A stretch of 51,753 nt of DNA from Oscillatoriaceae cyanobacterium M33_DOE_052 (lineage in GTDB: Bacteria > Cyanobacteriota > Cyanobacteriia > Cyanobacteriales > Laspinemataceae): contig DVDU01000101.1 in assembly GCA_015296065.1 (NCBI GenBank), forward strand, positions 1-51,753, written 5' to 3'. Each line of letters begins with the position of its first letter. Position 1 is the first letter of the stretch. Shown in pieces: positions 34,245 through 42,953 of this stretch. The notes under the pieces were generated by a model that worked only from the letters and a program-made list of their open reading frames with translations, had not been told where the DNA came from and searched no databases. A program made the position numbers and the translations under genes.

Positions 34245-35465
34245 TTGGCATTAAGGGTTGCTGTTGTGGGAGGAGGTCCAGCAGGTTCCTCGACTGCTGA
34301 GACGCTAGCGAAAGCTGGTATTGAAACTTTCTTGTTTGAGCGCAAGCTGGACAATGCCAAGCCTTGTGGCGGCGCTATCCCCCTGTGTATGGTGAGCGAG
34401 TTTGACTTGCCACCGGAAATCGTGGACCGGCGGGTTAGAAATATGAAGATGATCTCCCCGTCGAACATCGAGGTAGATATCAAATTAACTAATCAAGATG
34501 AGTATATCGGGATGTGCCGCAGGGAAGTTATGGATGCGTTCCTGCGCGATCGGGCGGCGAAACTCGGTGCTAACTTGATTAATGGTACTGTCCACAAACT
34601 GGATATCCCCAACTCTGATAAGGAGCCTTACACTCTCCACTATGCGGACCATTCTGATGGTAGCGTCACGGGGACTCACAAAACCCTGAAAGTGGATTTA
34701 GTGGTGGGTGCGGATGGCGCTAACTCTCGGGTCGCCAAGGCGATCGATGCGGGAGATTATAACTACGCGATCGCCTTCCAAGAGCGGATCCGCCTCCCAG
34801 AAGACAAAATGGCCTACTACCAAGACCTCGCGGAAATGTACGTGGGTAACGACGTTTCCCCCGACTTCTACGCCTGGGTATTCCCCAAATACGACCACGT
34901 AGCCGTAGGGACTGGCACCATGAAGGTGAACCAGGCGAAAATCAAACAACTACAAGCAGGCATTCGCGCCCGCGCCGCCAAACGTCTCGAAGGCGGTAAA
35001 ATCATCAAAGTAGAAGCACACCCCATCCCAGAACACCCCCGTCCTCGCCGCGTTGTGGGCCGCGTGGCTCTGGTGGGAGACGCCGCTGGTTACGTTACCA
35101 AATCTTCCGGCGAAGGTATCTACTTCGCCGCCAAGTCTGGGCGGATGTGCGGCGAAATGATTGTGGAAGCCTCTAACAACGGTCAGCGCATCCCCACAGA
35201 AGCCGATTTGAAACAATACCTGCAGCGGTGGGATAAAAAATACGGTATGACTTACCTAGTGCTGGATATCCTGCAACGGGTTTTCTACCGTTCCGACGCC
35301 ACCCGCGAGGCGTTCGTAGAGATGTGCGCCGATATGGACGTGCAACGTCTCACCTTTGACAGCTATCTCTACAAAACCGTAGTCCCAGCTAACCCCTTTA
35401 TCCAGATGAAAATCACCGCCAAAACCATTGGCAGTCTGCTCCGGGGTAATGCTTTAGCGCCATAG
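34245..35465 (+). CDS. chlP: Geranylgeranyl diphosphate/chlorophyll reductase ChlP
   Basis: 406-residue flavoprotein that reduces the geranylgeranyl chain to phytyl for chlorophyll and tocopherol synthesis, at the thylakoid membrane. The FAD motif is VAVVGGGPAGSSTAETLA (5-22). The signature continues LFERKLDNAKPCGGAIPLC, MKMISPSNIEVDIK, AWVFPKYDHVAVGTGTM, RVALVGDAAGYVTKSSGEGI and ends KTIGSLLRGNALAP, as in Synechocystis. The start is TTG (MALRVAVV), supported by GGGAGAA seven bases upstream and by the conserved N-terminus. Confidence 0.98.
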   Translation: MALRVAVVGGGPAGSSTAETLAKAGIETFLFERKLDNAKPCGGAIPLCMVSEFDLPPEIVDRRVRNMKMISPSNIEVDIKLTNQDEYIGMCRREVMDAFLRDRAAKLGANLINGTVHKLDIPNSDKEPYTLHYADHSDGSVTGTHKTLKVDLVVGADGANSRVAKAIDAGDYNYAIAFQERIRLPEDKMAYYQDLAEMYVGNDVSPDFYAWVFPKYDHVAVGTGTMKVNQAKIKQLQAGIRARAAKRLEGGKIIKVEAHPIPEHPRPRRVVGRVALVGDAAGYVTKSSGEGIYFAAKSGRMCGEMIVEASNNGQRIPTEADLKQYLQRWDKKYGMTYLVLDILQRVFYRSDATREAFVEMCADMDVQRLTFDSYLYKTVVPANPFIQMKITAKTIGSLLRGNALAP

Positions 35466-35493
35466 GATTTTACTGATTACTTTTTTTATCGTT

Positions 35494-35519
35494 GGGTGGG
35501 CATTGCCCACCCTTTTTTT
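35494..35519 (+). terminator. Intrinsic terminator of chlP
   Basis: GGGTGGGC (35494-35501), loop ATT, GCCCACCC (35505-35512), then T7. It lies 28 bases after the stop codon. Confidence 0.93.
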
Positions 35520-35576
35520 ATCGCCCCCATTAACTCCGGTGGGGCAACCTTTTTTGATAAGTGAGCAATGCCTACC

Positions 35577-37955
35577 CTACTCAGAATATGGGCGGCGAGA
35601 ACTCACCAGGGAGGCAATATCCGCCGATGGAAGCTGATAAAAATACTCCCGGCGAAACTGCTCTTCCCGAACGGCGGCGAGAAATTTGGCAATGATATCC
35701 TGTGATAGCGGCTGTGAGTTTGGGTCAAAGCGGAAATGCAGATTATCCCCAACAGCGTTGATGTGGAAACCCGATAATTCCAGAGTTTCTAGTCCCACAG
35801 CTAAAGCCCCACGACCCACCCCCAGTTTAGCCTCTAGTTGCGCTTTTGTACAACTCTCCCCGGTGCGGTTCAGGTATTTAGCCACACCCACTAATTGCCG
35901 CCATACCTCCTCTGGGGTAAATTTGGGTTGAGCATTGTAGGCTAAGGCTAATTGTTTTTTATCGGCAATTGCTGCCTGTAAAGCCGATTCTAAATCCTCC
36001 CAACTCTCTGGGCAATGATTAACTACCAGAAAATTTTCTCCTAAATCGGCAATTTCCTCAACTCCATTCCGCAAGTCAACTATATCCACTTTTTTAGTGC
36101 TAATGCCATTTTCGGGGAAATCGGCAACGGCTGGCCGCACAGCAATCAGCCTCACATGATAGTTGTTTTGGTCGTTATTTTTTTTGTTGTAGTTATTATA
36201 ATCTAATTCTACGATGGCATCGCAGCGTCCTGGGGGAATTTCATCTTTATAATGTCCCCACCAAATGCCGGTAAAACCTTTGCTGGTGGAATCATCCCGA
36301 ATTTTAAAATCCGTTTTGATGTAGGTGACTTTCTTTTTGGAGAAATCCTGAATATTTTCATGCCAAGGATTTTCAAACCAGCAGTTTTTGATGAGTAACT
36401 GGGGGACGGGATTGCCCATCCCACATGGTTCTAATAACTTTAGCTCCCGAAATAACTGATTGCCTAATTCTGCCACGGTGACGACTAAATCGGCTTTGAT
36501 AACTGGTCTGCCTAAACCACCTGTCCCCAGTTTGTCCCACAAATGGCGGTTAATTCCTTCGCGAAATATGGGGATATTGGCGGCGGGTAAGCTCAAACCG
36601 GCGGCCATCGGATGTCCGCCAAACCGGTGCAATAAGTGGGATTGATTTTTCACTAATTCATATAAATCAATTCCTTTGACGGAACGCGCCGAACCTCTGG
36701 CAAGGGTGAGGGATGTTTCTGGGGGAGATGCTTCTGTATCTGTGGTTTGGGTGCTAAGTAAAATCGTGGGTCGATCGCATTCCCGCGCCACTTCCGATGC
36801 CACTAAACCTAACACACCGGGTGGCCAGGATGTGTCTTCTAAAACGATAACGCTAGTTGTGGATAAGTCTATCTGTTTTAATTGCGCTTTGACGCTAGCC
36901 ACGGCGTCTTTTTGCAGAGCTTTGCGCCGTCCATTGGCAATTTCTGTGTCCATTGCCAGTTTCTTGCAGCGTTCTGCATCGCGACTGGTAAGCAGTTCGA
37001 CGCAGAAAGAGGCATCTCCTTGGATGCGACTAACGGCGTTCAGCCTCGGACCGATGCCAAAGGATATATCGGTGGGACGATCGCCACTGCCTTTGCAAAA
37101 ATCGAGCAAAAATCCCACTCCTGGACGCCGCCGCTGCTCTTTTGGCAGATTTGATTCCCGTTGCAGTCTGGCAATTCCCAACTGAGCCAAATAACGACAG
37201 TCTCCCCGCAGTTCTACTAAATCCGCAATTAGGCCGATCGCCACCAAATCCAGTAACTCCTCTAGAGGTTGTGCAGGGGTTTGGGGAGCCTTCAAATACA
37301 TCGCTTCCACCAACTTATACGCCACCGCCACCCCAGAAAGTGTGGCCAAAGGATGCTCTGGCGGTAAATAGCGGGGATTGATAATCGCCACCACTGGCGG
37401 ACGCTGTTCTGGCACAGTGTGATGGTCAGTAACTATGACATCAATTCCCAAACTAGCGGCATATTCCAGCTCATCTAAATTGGTACTGCCAGTATCGCAA
37501 GTGACGATTAAACTAATTCCCTTGGCTGCTAAAGCATCAATCCCAGCGCGGGTTAAACCGTGAGATTCCTTGAGGCGATTGGGGATATAATAAATCAACT
37601 GTTTTCCCTGGGGGAAAAACTGCCCCAACCCATCCCATAAAACAGCAGTAGCAGTGACGCCATCGGCATCAAAATCCCCCCAAATCGCCACTTTTTCTCC
37701 CTTGGCGGCGGCGGCGAGGAGGCGATCGACCCCCCAAGTCATATCCCAATCAAATTCAAACGGACTAGAACTGGGATAAACATCCGTATCCAAAAACCGC
37801 CCTAAATCATCCCTATCTCTAATCCCCCTTTGCCACAGCAACTGCGCCGCATAATCCCCCCCCACATCCGGCGCATACCGGCGAATTTCCTTCGCCACCC
37901 ATTCCGGCGGCTTCACCTTTTCCGCTACTTCCCAACTTGGTTCTATTTCAGCCAT
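35577..37955 (-). CDS. recJ: Single-stranded-DNA exonuclease RecJ
   Basis: 792-residue DHH-family 5'-3' exonuclease for recombination and mismatch repair. Metal motifs are WGDFDADGVTATA (92-104), VTCDTGSTNLDELEYA (151-166) and VTDHHTVPE (175-183). GIGPRLNAVSRIQGDA and RFGGHPMAAGLSL are the DHHA1 motifs, and the OB region follows (LLEPCGMGNPVPQLL). An extra C-terminal region of about 200 residues, with a winged-helix-like segment (TKAQLEAKLGVGRGALAVGL), resembles cyanobacterial relatives. It is convergent with chlP across the terminator. Confidence 0.96.
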   Translation of the reverse strand: MAEIEPSWEVAEKVKPPEWVAKEIRRYAPDVGGDYAAQLLWQRGIRDRDDLGRFLDTDVYPSSSPFEFDWDMTWGVDRLLAAAAKGEKVAIWGDFDADGVTATAVLWDGLGQFFPQGKQLIYYIPNRLKESHGLTRAGIDALAAKGISLIVTCDTGSTNLDELEYAASLGIDVIVTDHHTVPEQRPPVVAIINPRYLPPEHPLATLSGVAVAYKLVEAMYLKAPQTPAQPLEELLDLVAIGLIADLVELRGDCRYLAQLGIARLQRESNLPKEQRRRPGVGFLLDFCKGSGDRPTDISFGIGPRLNAVSRIQGDASFCVELLTSRDAERCKKLAMDTEIANGRRKALQKDAVASVKAQLKQIDLSTTSVIVLEDTSWPPGVLGLVASEVARECDRPTILLSTQTTDTEASPPETSLTLARGSARSVKGIDLYELVKNQSHLLHRFGGHPMAAGLSLPAANIPIFREGINRHLWDKLGTGGLGRPVIKADLVVTVAELGNQLFRELKLLEPCGMGNPVPQLLIKNCWFENPWHENIQDFSKKKVTYIKTDFKIRDDSTSKGFTGIWWGHYKDEIPPGRCDAIVELDYNNYNKKNNDQNNYHVRLIAVRPAVADFPENGISTKKVDIVDLRNGVEEIADLGENFLVVNHCPESWEDLESALQAAIADKKQLALAYNAQPKFTPEEVWRQLVGVAKYLNRTGESCTKAQLEAKLGVGRGALAVGLETLELSGFHINAVGDNLHFRFDPNSQPLSQDIIAKFLAAVREEQFRREYFYQLPSADIASLVSSRRPYSE

Positions 37956-38123
37956 TAGCCGCCCTAACTCATAACGATAGTTTCTAGTTTAAACCCAGTC
38001 GTACCCCTCCCCCAAAGTTTCTTTAATAAAATTTAATATTTATCCATATTGACAGCTAGTTACGGGATTAGGTATAATGGAAAGCTAGTAGGCTAGACAA
38101 AATAATAGATTGAGTTTTGCCAT

Positions 38124-38366
38124 ATGCCAGAAACGTTAAAAGCCATTTACCACAATGGCGCATTCATCCTGGAAACACCAGATGATTTACCCGAAGGGAC
38201 TGAGGTAGAAATTTTGATGAAATCTTCTCACCTTTTGCTGCACCCAATTTCTGATATAACAGAAAAACAACGGTTTCTCAAAGCGTTGGTTGAGCGGATG
38301 CAGCAAAATCCCATCCCATTCAATGCGCCTAGCTTCACCAGGGAGATGCTCCATGAACGCCGTTAA
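38124..38366 (+). CDS. Antitoxin of the AF2212/DUF104 family
   Basis: 80 residues. MPETLKAIYHNGAFILETPDDLPEGTEVEI is the DUF104 beta-strand DNA-binding module of VapB-like antitoxins, followed by a C-terminal helix and tail (FTREMLHERR) of the type that binds a PIN toxin. The ATG at 38124 begins the domain. The expected overlapping VapC gene seems broken after a few codons (see findings), so this is probably a solitary antitoxin. Confidence 0.85.
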   Translation: MPETLKAIYHNGAFILETPDDLPEGTEVEILMKSSHLLLHPISDITEKQRFLKALVERMQQNPIPFNAPSFTREMLHERR

Positions 38367-38626
38367 AAACATATTGTAAGGGCAATAAATATCTTTAAAA
38401 ATTTAATTGTATGATAATTTTAAGGATATATTATGTATGTTGCAGTAAAATAATGTCATCAAACACTTGAAATCAACAAAAATCTAATATTCTGGAAGTA
38501 GCATTGACTCAGATACAGAAAGGCTGGCGGCTGAAACAGCGCTTAAAAGTTTGCAAGAATCATCCTAAACCAGGCAAATTATCTTAGCTGAATCGAGCAT
38601 GGCATTGTATCCAATGTTAGCGTGAT

Positions 38627-38647
38627 GGGCACGGCATTGCCGTGCCC
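38627..38647. repeat. GGGCACGGC palindrome before rnc
   Basis: GGGCACGGC-ATT-GCCGTGCCC is a perfect nine-pair hairpin ending about 30 bases before the chosen rnc start. It is probably a dispersed repeat, but it also lies where an RNase III autoregulatory stem could act. Confidence 0.75.
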
Positions 38648-38677
38648 CTACAGAAATTCCAAAAATTATGCCAAGGT

Positions 38678-39382
38678 ATGAGGGAAAAATTACAAGAAAT
38701 CAGCATGGACAACCAACCACCAATTAAAGATGAAAACCTGCTGCGCCAAGCACTAACACACCGCTCCTATGTCAACGAAAACCCGGAGGCGGAAGATAAC
38801 GAACGCCTGGAGTTTCTCGGTGATGCTGTGCTAAATTTTTTAGTAGCAGAACTGTTGTATAACCGCTATCAAGATATGAGCGAAGCCCAACTGACCCGCC
38901 TGCGTTCTGCCTTGGTGGATGAAAAGCAATTGGCAAATTTTGCGGTAAAATTGGGGTTGGGGGAGCAATTGCGCTTGGGTAAAGGGGCGATAAAAGATGG
39001 GGGCAGAAAAAATCCCGCGTTGCTTTCCGATGCTTTTGAAGCGATAATCGGCGCTTATTTTATGGATGCCAAGATTACCGCTGTGCGCAAATACGTACAA
39101 CCGATGTTTACGGAGGTAGCCGATCGCATCGTGTTTCCCGTCAGCGACGAGGAGGAGAAAAATTTAATCGATTTTAAAAATCAATTCCAGCAATGGGCTC
39201 TGGAAAAACAAGGGGAAAATCCAGAATATTGTATTACTAATGAATCCGGGCCCGACCACGCCAAAGAATTCACCGCCGAAGTACGGGTAAAGGGGAAATT
39301 GTATGGTGTAGGGAAGGGCAAGCGCAAGCAAGATGCAGAAAAACGGGCGGCACAAACCGCACTGAAAAAGCTGGGTTTGTAG
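38678..39382 (+). CDS. rnc: Ribonuclease III
   Basis: 234 residues from the ATG at 38678. It cuts double-stranded RNA in rRNA processing and RNA turnover. The catalytic domain has ALTHRSYVNE and the signature NERLEFLGDAVL, with DAFEAIIGAYFMD carrying the second metal-binding Asp/Glu pair. The C-terminal dsRBD (about 160-234) has NQFQQWALEKQGENPEY, GPDHAKEFTAEVRVKG and KGKRKQDAEKRAAQTALKKL. Another possible start is the ATG at 38705 (MDNQPP); the GTG at 38642 lies within a palindrome. The start is the least certain part. Confidence 0.96.
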   Translation: MREKLQEISMDNQPPIKDENLLRQALTHRSYVNENPEAEDNERLEFLGDAVLNFLVAELLYNRYQDMSEAQLTRLRSALVDEKQLANFAVKLGLGEQLRLGKGAIKDGGRKNPALLSDAFEAIIGAYFMDAKITAVRKYVQPMFTEVADRIVFPVSDEEEKNLIDFKNQFQQWALEKQGENPEYCITNESGPDHAKEFTAEVRVKGKLYGVGKGKRKQDAEKRAAQTALKKLGL

Positions 39383-39419
39383 TAAAATTAGGGTTTTTCA
39401 GGGGTAAATTTGCCCCGCC

Positions 39420-39448
39420 TTGACATTTGTGCTGCTGTATGCTAGGGT
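39420..39448 (+). promoter_or_regulatory. Candidate promoter of the riboswitch transcript
   Basis: TTGACA (39420-39425) is followed after 17 bases by TAGGGT (39443-39448). The -35 is perfect and the -10 is weak. It lies about 25 bases before the riboswitch aptamer. Confidence 0.45.
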
Positions 39449-39469
39449 AATTTTGGATTGATAAATCCA

Positions 39470-39685
39470 GTCAGCCTAATCAGCGCCAGACCAAAGGCGC
39501 AGAGTGGAGGAACCAAAACAATTCCGGGGCGTATCTCCAGGGGGAAAACAGGAGATGGGCATCTTCCAGCCCTAGCCCGTCAGCTAACTCCGCAGGCATT
39601 GGGAAGAGACTGAAGAGCAGGCATTTCTCACTGACAAGAGCATGGCTCTCCTCAGATCCAAAGTTAACAGGGAAAGCCAAGCGGC
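39470..39685 (+). promoter_or_regulatory. c-di-AMP riboswitch (ydaO/yuaA class)
   Basis: The conserved aptamer blocks occur in order: AGAGTGGAGGAACC (39501-39514), CCGGGGCGTATCTCC with its partner GGAGATGGGC, and AGCCCGTCAGCTAACTCCG (39574-39592). The last is the most conserved ydaO segment. TCTTCC (39562-39567) pairs with GGGAAGAGA (39601-39609). It should bind cyclic di-AMP and, as known examples do, lower expression of the downstream gene at high ligand. A later hairpin, GAGC-ATG-GCTC (about 39639-39649), may belong to the expression platform. Confidence 0.88.
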
Positions 39686-40004
39686 TGGGTACTGTTTGGT
39701 ATTGATGTGAGTAAGCGGGGGGATCGCTTATTAGGTCAAAAGTAGGAGCGATCGCCCTTCGCTCCTAATCATAACATCCATTGGTTTTTAAAAACCGGTT
39801 CATCGCCACCAGGGAAATCGTGAATGGGCGAAAAACTGGTGCATCAAAAAACCAATTTGACATCAATTGCCAACCATTAAACGGCCATATATTGGACTTT
39901 CATATGGACACAAAGCCAAAAATTAGGTATATAGAAACTACAAAAACCCGGTAGCTACAAGAAACCGGGTCGATCGCATGGTTTCTCAAAGAGGAGGTAA
40001 AGCG
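39686..40004. other. Leader between riboswitch and permease
   Basis: About 320 bases without a gene. AGGAGCGA/TCGCTCCT (39744-39766) is a hairpin without a U-run. ACCCGGT...ACCGGGT (about 39955-39980), related to the AGAAACC palindrome, folds about 15 bases before the AGAGGAGGT ribosome binding site. One of these may carry the riboswitch response. Confidence 0.5.
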
Positions 40005-41342
40005 ATGGAAACCTGGCAGGGAGTTCTAGCGACATTCACCTTTGTTGGGGTGATTTTTTTCATAATGACCGAGTGGCTGCATCTGACGATCGCCGCTTTT
40101 CTAGGGGCATTATTGCTAGTATTTGCCCATGTAATGACTCTAACCGAGGCTGTGGCATATATCAGCCGCAGCTATCAAACCTTGGCCTTATTTTTCGGAG
40201 TTATGATTTTGGTGCGAGCCTTTGAGCCCACGAAAGTGTTTGAATACTTAGCCACCAAGATGGTGATTTTAGCCAAAGGAGAAGGCAAGCGTTTACTGTT
40301 GGGTATTGTGGCAATTACTACCCCGATTTGTGCCATGCTACCCAATGCCACAACAGTCATGTTACTAGCCCCATTAATTCCCCCTTTAGCCCAAGAAATC
40401 GGGGTTGATTTCGTACCATTGCTGATTTTGATGGTATTTGTGGCCAACAGTGCGGGATTGCTCACCTTAGTAGGAGACCCCGCCACATTTATCGTGGGAG
40501 ATGCGATTAATATCAGTTTTGCCGACTACCTCATGCGCCTGAGTTTGGGGGGATTGCTGGCTGTAGTCACCATTGTAGTGATGCTGCCATTTTTATTTGC
40601 CAAAACATGGCGGACAAAATTGGAGAACCTCAACGAGCTGCCCCACCCCCAAATCAATCATCCCCGGATTTTAGTAGTGGGAATTTTAATCGCCGCTTTC
40701 GTTTTGCTGTTTTTTGTCGTGGGAGACTCGCTCCCAGTACCCGTACCACCAGCGGCGGTGGCTTTGATGGGAGCAGCTTTAGCATTACTGCTCGCACACC
40801 ACAGCGGTATTGATACAGTCAATCATATTTTGCGCGATGTGGACTGGAGTACATTGCTATTTTTCATGTCCATTTTCGTTGTGATTGGAGGTTTGGAAAA
40901 AACCGGCGTTATCGCCAACTTATCAGGATTTTTGGCGATAATTTTGGGCAAAAACATCGCCTTGGGTTCCCTGGTGTTGATTTTTGCGGTGGGGCTGCTT
41001 TCCAGCGTGGTGCCTAATATCCCCCTGGTGGTGGCGATGGTGCCCCTACTAAAACAGTATGTGGTGCAGGTGGGTTTGGTTGGACCGGAATTTTTAAACC
41101 CCAACTTTGCGGGTCAATGGCCCCCAGAAGTGCTGCCCCTGTTTTATGCGATGATGTTTGGTGCGACTTTAGGAGGAAATGGCACTTTAGTGGGTGCTTC
41201 TGCTAATATCGTGGCGGCGGGGATTTCTGAGCTGCACGGACAGCAGATTTCATTTAAAACTTTTCTCCGCTATGGGTTGCCCGTGATGACGATGCAGTTA
41301 ATAGCATCAGCTTTTTATGTAAGCGTTTGCTTTTTGCATTGA
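40005..41342 (+). CDS. SLC13 / ArsB-NhaD superfamily permease
   Basis: 445-residue polytopic membrane protein with about 11-12 hydrophobic segments. It has the ion-transporter superfamily pattern: two inverted halves, LPNATTVMLLAPLIPPLA and LVGDPATFIVGDA in the first, and LLSSVVPNIPLVVAMVPLL and ATLGGNGTLVGASANIVAAG in the second. The last two resemble the substrate- and cation-binding hairpins of ArsB, NhaD and the P protein. AGAGGAGGTAAAGCG places the start at 40005; the in-frame ATG at 39978 lies before that ribosome binding site. Transport of Na+/H+, an oxyanion or a dicarboxylate is possible. c-di-AMP riboswitch control points to ion or osmotic balance. Confidence 0.9.
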   Translation: METWQGVLATFTFVGVIFFIMTEWLHLTIAAFLGALLLVFAHVMTLTEAVAYISRSYQTLALFFGVMILVRAFEPTKVFEYLATKMVILAKGEGKRLLLGIVAITTPICAMLPNATTVMLLAPLIPPLAQEIGVDFVPLLILMVFVANSAGLLTLVGDPATFIVGDAINISFADYLMRLSLGGLLAVVTIVVMLPFLFAKTWRTKLENLNELPHPQINHPRILVVGILIAAFVLLFFVVGDSLPVPVPPAAVALMGAALALLLAHHSGIDTVNHILRDVDWSTLLFFMSIFVVIGGLEKTGVIANLSGFLAIILGKNIALGSLVLIFAVGLLSSVVPNIPLVVAMVPLLKQYVVQVGLVGPEFLNPNFAGQWPPEVLPLFYAMMFGATLGGNGTLVGASANIVAAGISELHGQQISFKTFLRYGLPVMTMQLIASAFYVSVCFLH

Positions 41343-41345
41343 TGA

Positions 41346-41373
41346 AAAATGGGGCATACCAGCCCCATTTTTT
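41346..41373. terminator. Bidirectional terminator
   Basis: AAAATGGGGC (41346-41355), loop ATACCA, GCCCCATTTT (41362-41371), with an A-run before and a T-run after. It lies three bases after the permease stop and three bases before the convergent GNAT stop. Confidence 0.9.
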
Positions 41374-41376
41374 AGT

Positions 41377-42003
41377 TTATGGGGAGTCCATAGATTCGCT
41401 GGTGGTGTTGCGGCGGCGCGATCGCTTCTCCGTCGTCGGGCGTGAAGCCCGCTTTAACCCTGCCCTTTCCGCCTTATTGCGCTCATAAGTAATTAGCTTG
41501 CCATAATATTCGTGCTTGCTCAAATTCACCGAGAGAAAAATATGGTCTCGCACATTGCCAAACCCCTTATCGGAAAAGAATTTCACCGCCCCAGTATTTT
41601 CGGGGTCAGTATCTACGAGCATGAAGCGTACCCCATCCTCAATCATCCTTTCCACCAGATTATCCACTAATTTCCCCGCCACGCCGCGTCGCTGAAATTT
41701 AGGACTGACGCCCAACCACAGAATATAACCATAAGTCCAAGAACCCTTGCTGATAATTGTGCCCAAAATAAATCCGGCTAAATTATCATCAATTTCCGCC
41801 ACCAGACAGTAGTCAGAATCGGTATTGAACAGTCCCACTACTTCCCACTCATCCCAAGTGCGATACAAGTAGGGATATAAATCGCTGGTAAACAGTTCCT
41901 CACCTAAGTGGTAAACCGGCGCCAAATCATCAATTTCTATGTCACGGATGTTAACTGGGGATTGACTGGACGATGCCCCATCACCGTTATGAGCCGTAGT
42001 CAT
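41377..42003 (-). CDS. GNAT-family N-acetyltransferase
   Basis: 208 residues. The GNAT fold is at about 17-165: INIRDIEIDDLAPVYHLGEE-type start, the strand YCLVAEIDDNLAGFILGTII, acetyl-CoA motif A LGVSPKFQRRGVAGKLVDNLV, and MLVDTDPENTGAVKFFSDKGF. The C-terminal 40 residues are basic and disordered (RASRPTTEKRSRRRNTTSES). The fold is that of RimI-like enzymes; the acceptor is unknown. It may form an operon with the nuclease gene upstream (26-base gap). Confidence 0.9.
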   Translation of the reverse strand: MTTAHNGDGASSSQSPVNIRDIEIDDLAPVYHLGEELFTSDLYPYLYRTWDEWEVVGLFNTDSDYCLVAEIDDNLAGFILGTIISKGSWTYGYILWLGVSPKFQRRGVAGKLVDNLVERMIEDGVRFMLVDTDPENTGAVKFFSDKGFGNVRDHIFLSVNLSKHEYYGKLITYERNKAERAGLKRASRPTTEKRSRRRNTTSESMDSP

Positions 42004-42029
42004 AAATGAAAATTTTTTTACTTAATTGC

Positions 42030-42821
42030 TTACAAACAAACTTCCTGAATATCCGCCAAATTGGTCAAGGTATCCCATCCCTGAATAGTATCACTATTAG
42101 AAGCAGATAGCCGCTGACACCGCAGGGCAAAGGGACATTCTAGGCACTTGTTGGCCGCCGATAAGGGCACTTGGGGAAAGAGTTCTCCCGTAGCCTCATA
42201 AGCCTGCAACCAACCTTGAAACCGCTTCAGGATGCGGGTCAAGTCCCGTTGAGTTTCCTCATGCTTGGCCGAATCATAGCTACAGGTGAGGCTTTGGGCT
42301 TTCCCGCCAGATTGGACAAACCAATAAGTCATAGAAATCATCTCCGGGGGATAATCGCTAGTTTCGGCCATGATGAACAGATATAGCCGCGTTTGCCACT
42401 CACGCGCAAGGGAGCGGGTTTTTTGCGAGAGGGGATAGGTTTTCCAGTCAAAAATGCGAGCGGAGTTACTGTCGGCGATGAGCAAGTCATACACCGCCGT
42501 GAGCATATAGCCTTGAAAATGGCAACTGCGCCAGTGTTCCGCTTGGCGGAATGTCTCCTTGGGGGGGTGGGGAGAGAAAATTTCCGGGACGGCTTCCTCT
42601 AGAGCATTGATGGAAGATTGCATCTGGGGGTCAACGGCGGCGAGGGATGCTATGGGTAAACCCAGCTCTCGCTGCTGCATCAGCTTGTGAAAGCGACTAC
42701 CCCAGCTCAAATGTTGCCACTGCTCTGGGGTTGGGGGGGGGTTGAGGCGTTCTAAGTAGATATGTTGAAACTTGCGGGGGCAGGTTTCTAGGTGTTTGAG
42801 TTGTGCTTGAGACAGGCGCAT
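42030..42821 (-). CDS. PD-(D/E)XK nuclease-family protein, RecB/Cas4-like
   Basis: 263 residues. It starts with the family motif LSQAQLKHLETCPRKF. The nuclease core has GSRFHKLMQQ, AVYDLLIADSN and ARIFDWKTYPL (the D-x-K pair), with QTRLYLFIM as the motif IV helix. Cys14 (TCPRKF) and three C-terminal cysteines (ANKCLECPFALRCQR) would hold a 4Fe-4S cluster, as in Cas4 and AddB-type domains. No CRISPR or cas gene is nearby, so a role in DNA repair is more likely. Confidence 0.88.
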   Translation of the reverse strand: MRLSQAQLKHLETCPRKFQHIYLERLNPPPTPEQWQHLSWGSRFHKLMQQRELGLPIASLAAVDPQMQSSINALEEAVPEIFSPHPPKETFRQAEHWRSCHFQGYMLTAVYDLLIADSNSARIFDWKTYPLSQKTRSLAREWQTRLYLFIMAETSDYPPEMISMTYWFVQSGGKAQSLTCSYDSAKHEETQRDLTRILKRFQGWLQAYEATGELFPQVPLSAANKCLECPFALRCQRLSASNSDTIQGWDTLTNLADIQEVCL

Positions 42822-42860
42822 ATTGGTTATTGGTCATTAGTCCTTGGTCATTTGTCCGCC

Positions 42861-42925
42861 AGAAACCGGGTTTCTTAACCAAATCTCGGTTAGGATCCCA
42901 GGACTGTCACAGAAACCCGGTTTCT
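42861..42925. repeat. Paired AGAAACCSGGTTTCT palindromes
   Basis: AGAAACCGGGTTTCT (42861-42875) and AGAAACCCGGTTTCT (42911-42925) lie 50 bases apart around an inner stem (TTAACC/GGTTAG). TTGTCC/TGACCAATGACA repeats lie on both sides. Confidence 0.85.
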
Positions 42926-42953
42926 TTTCCAAGTCAAATGACCAATGACAAAA

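Noticed and set aside
42030-42821. Cas4
   Set aside because: The nuclease and cysteine pattern are similar, but there is no CRISPR array or other cas gene, so the general PD-(D/E)XK name is safer.
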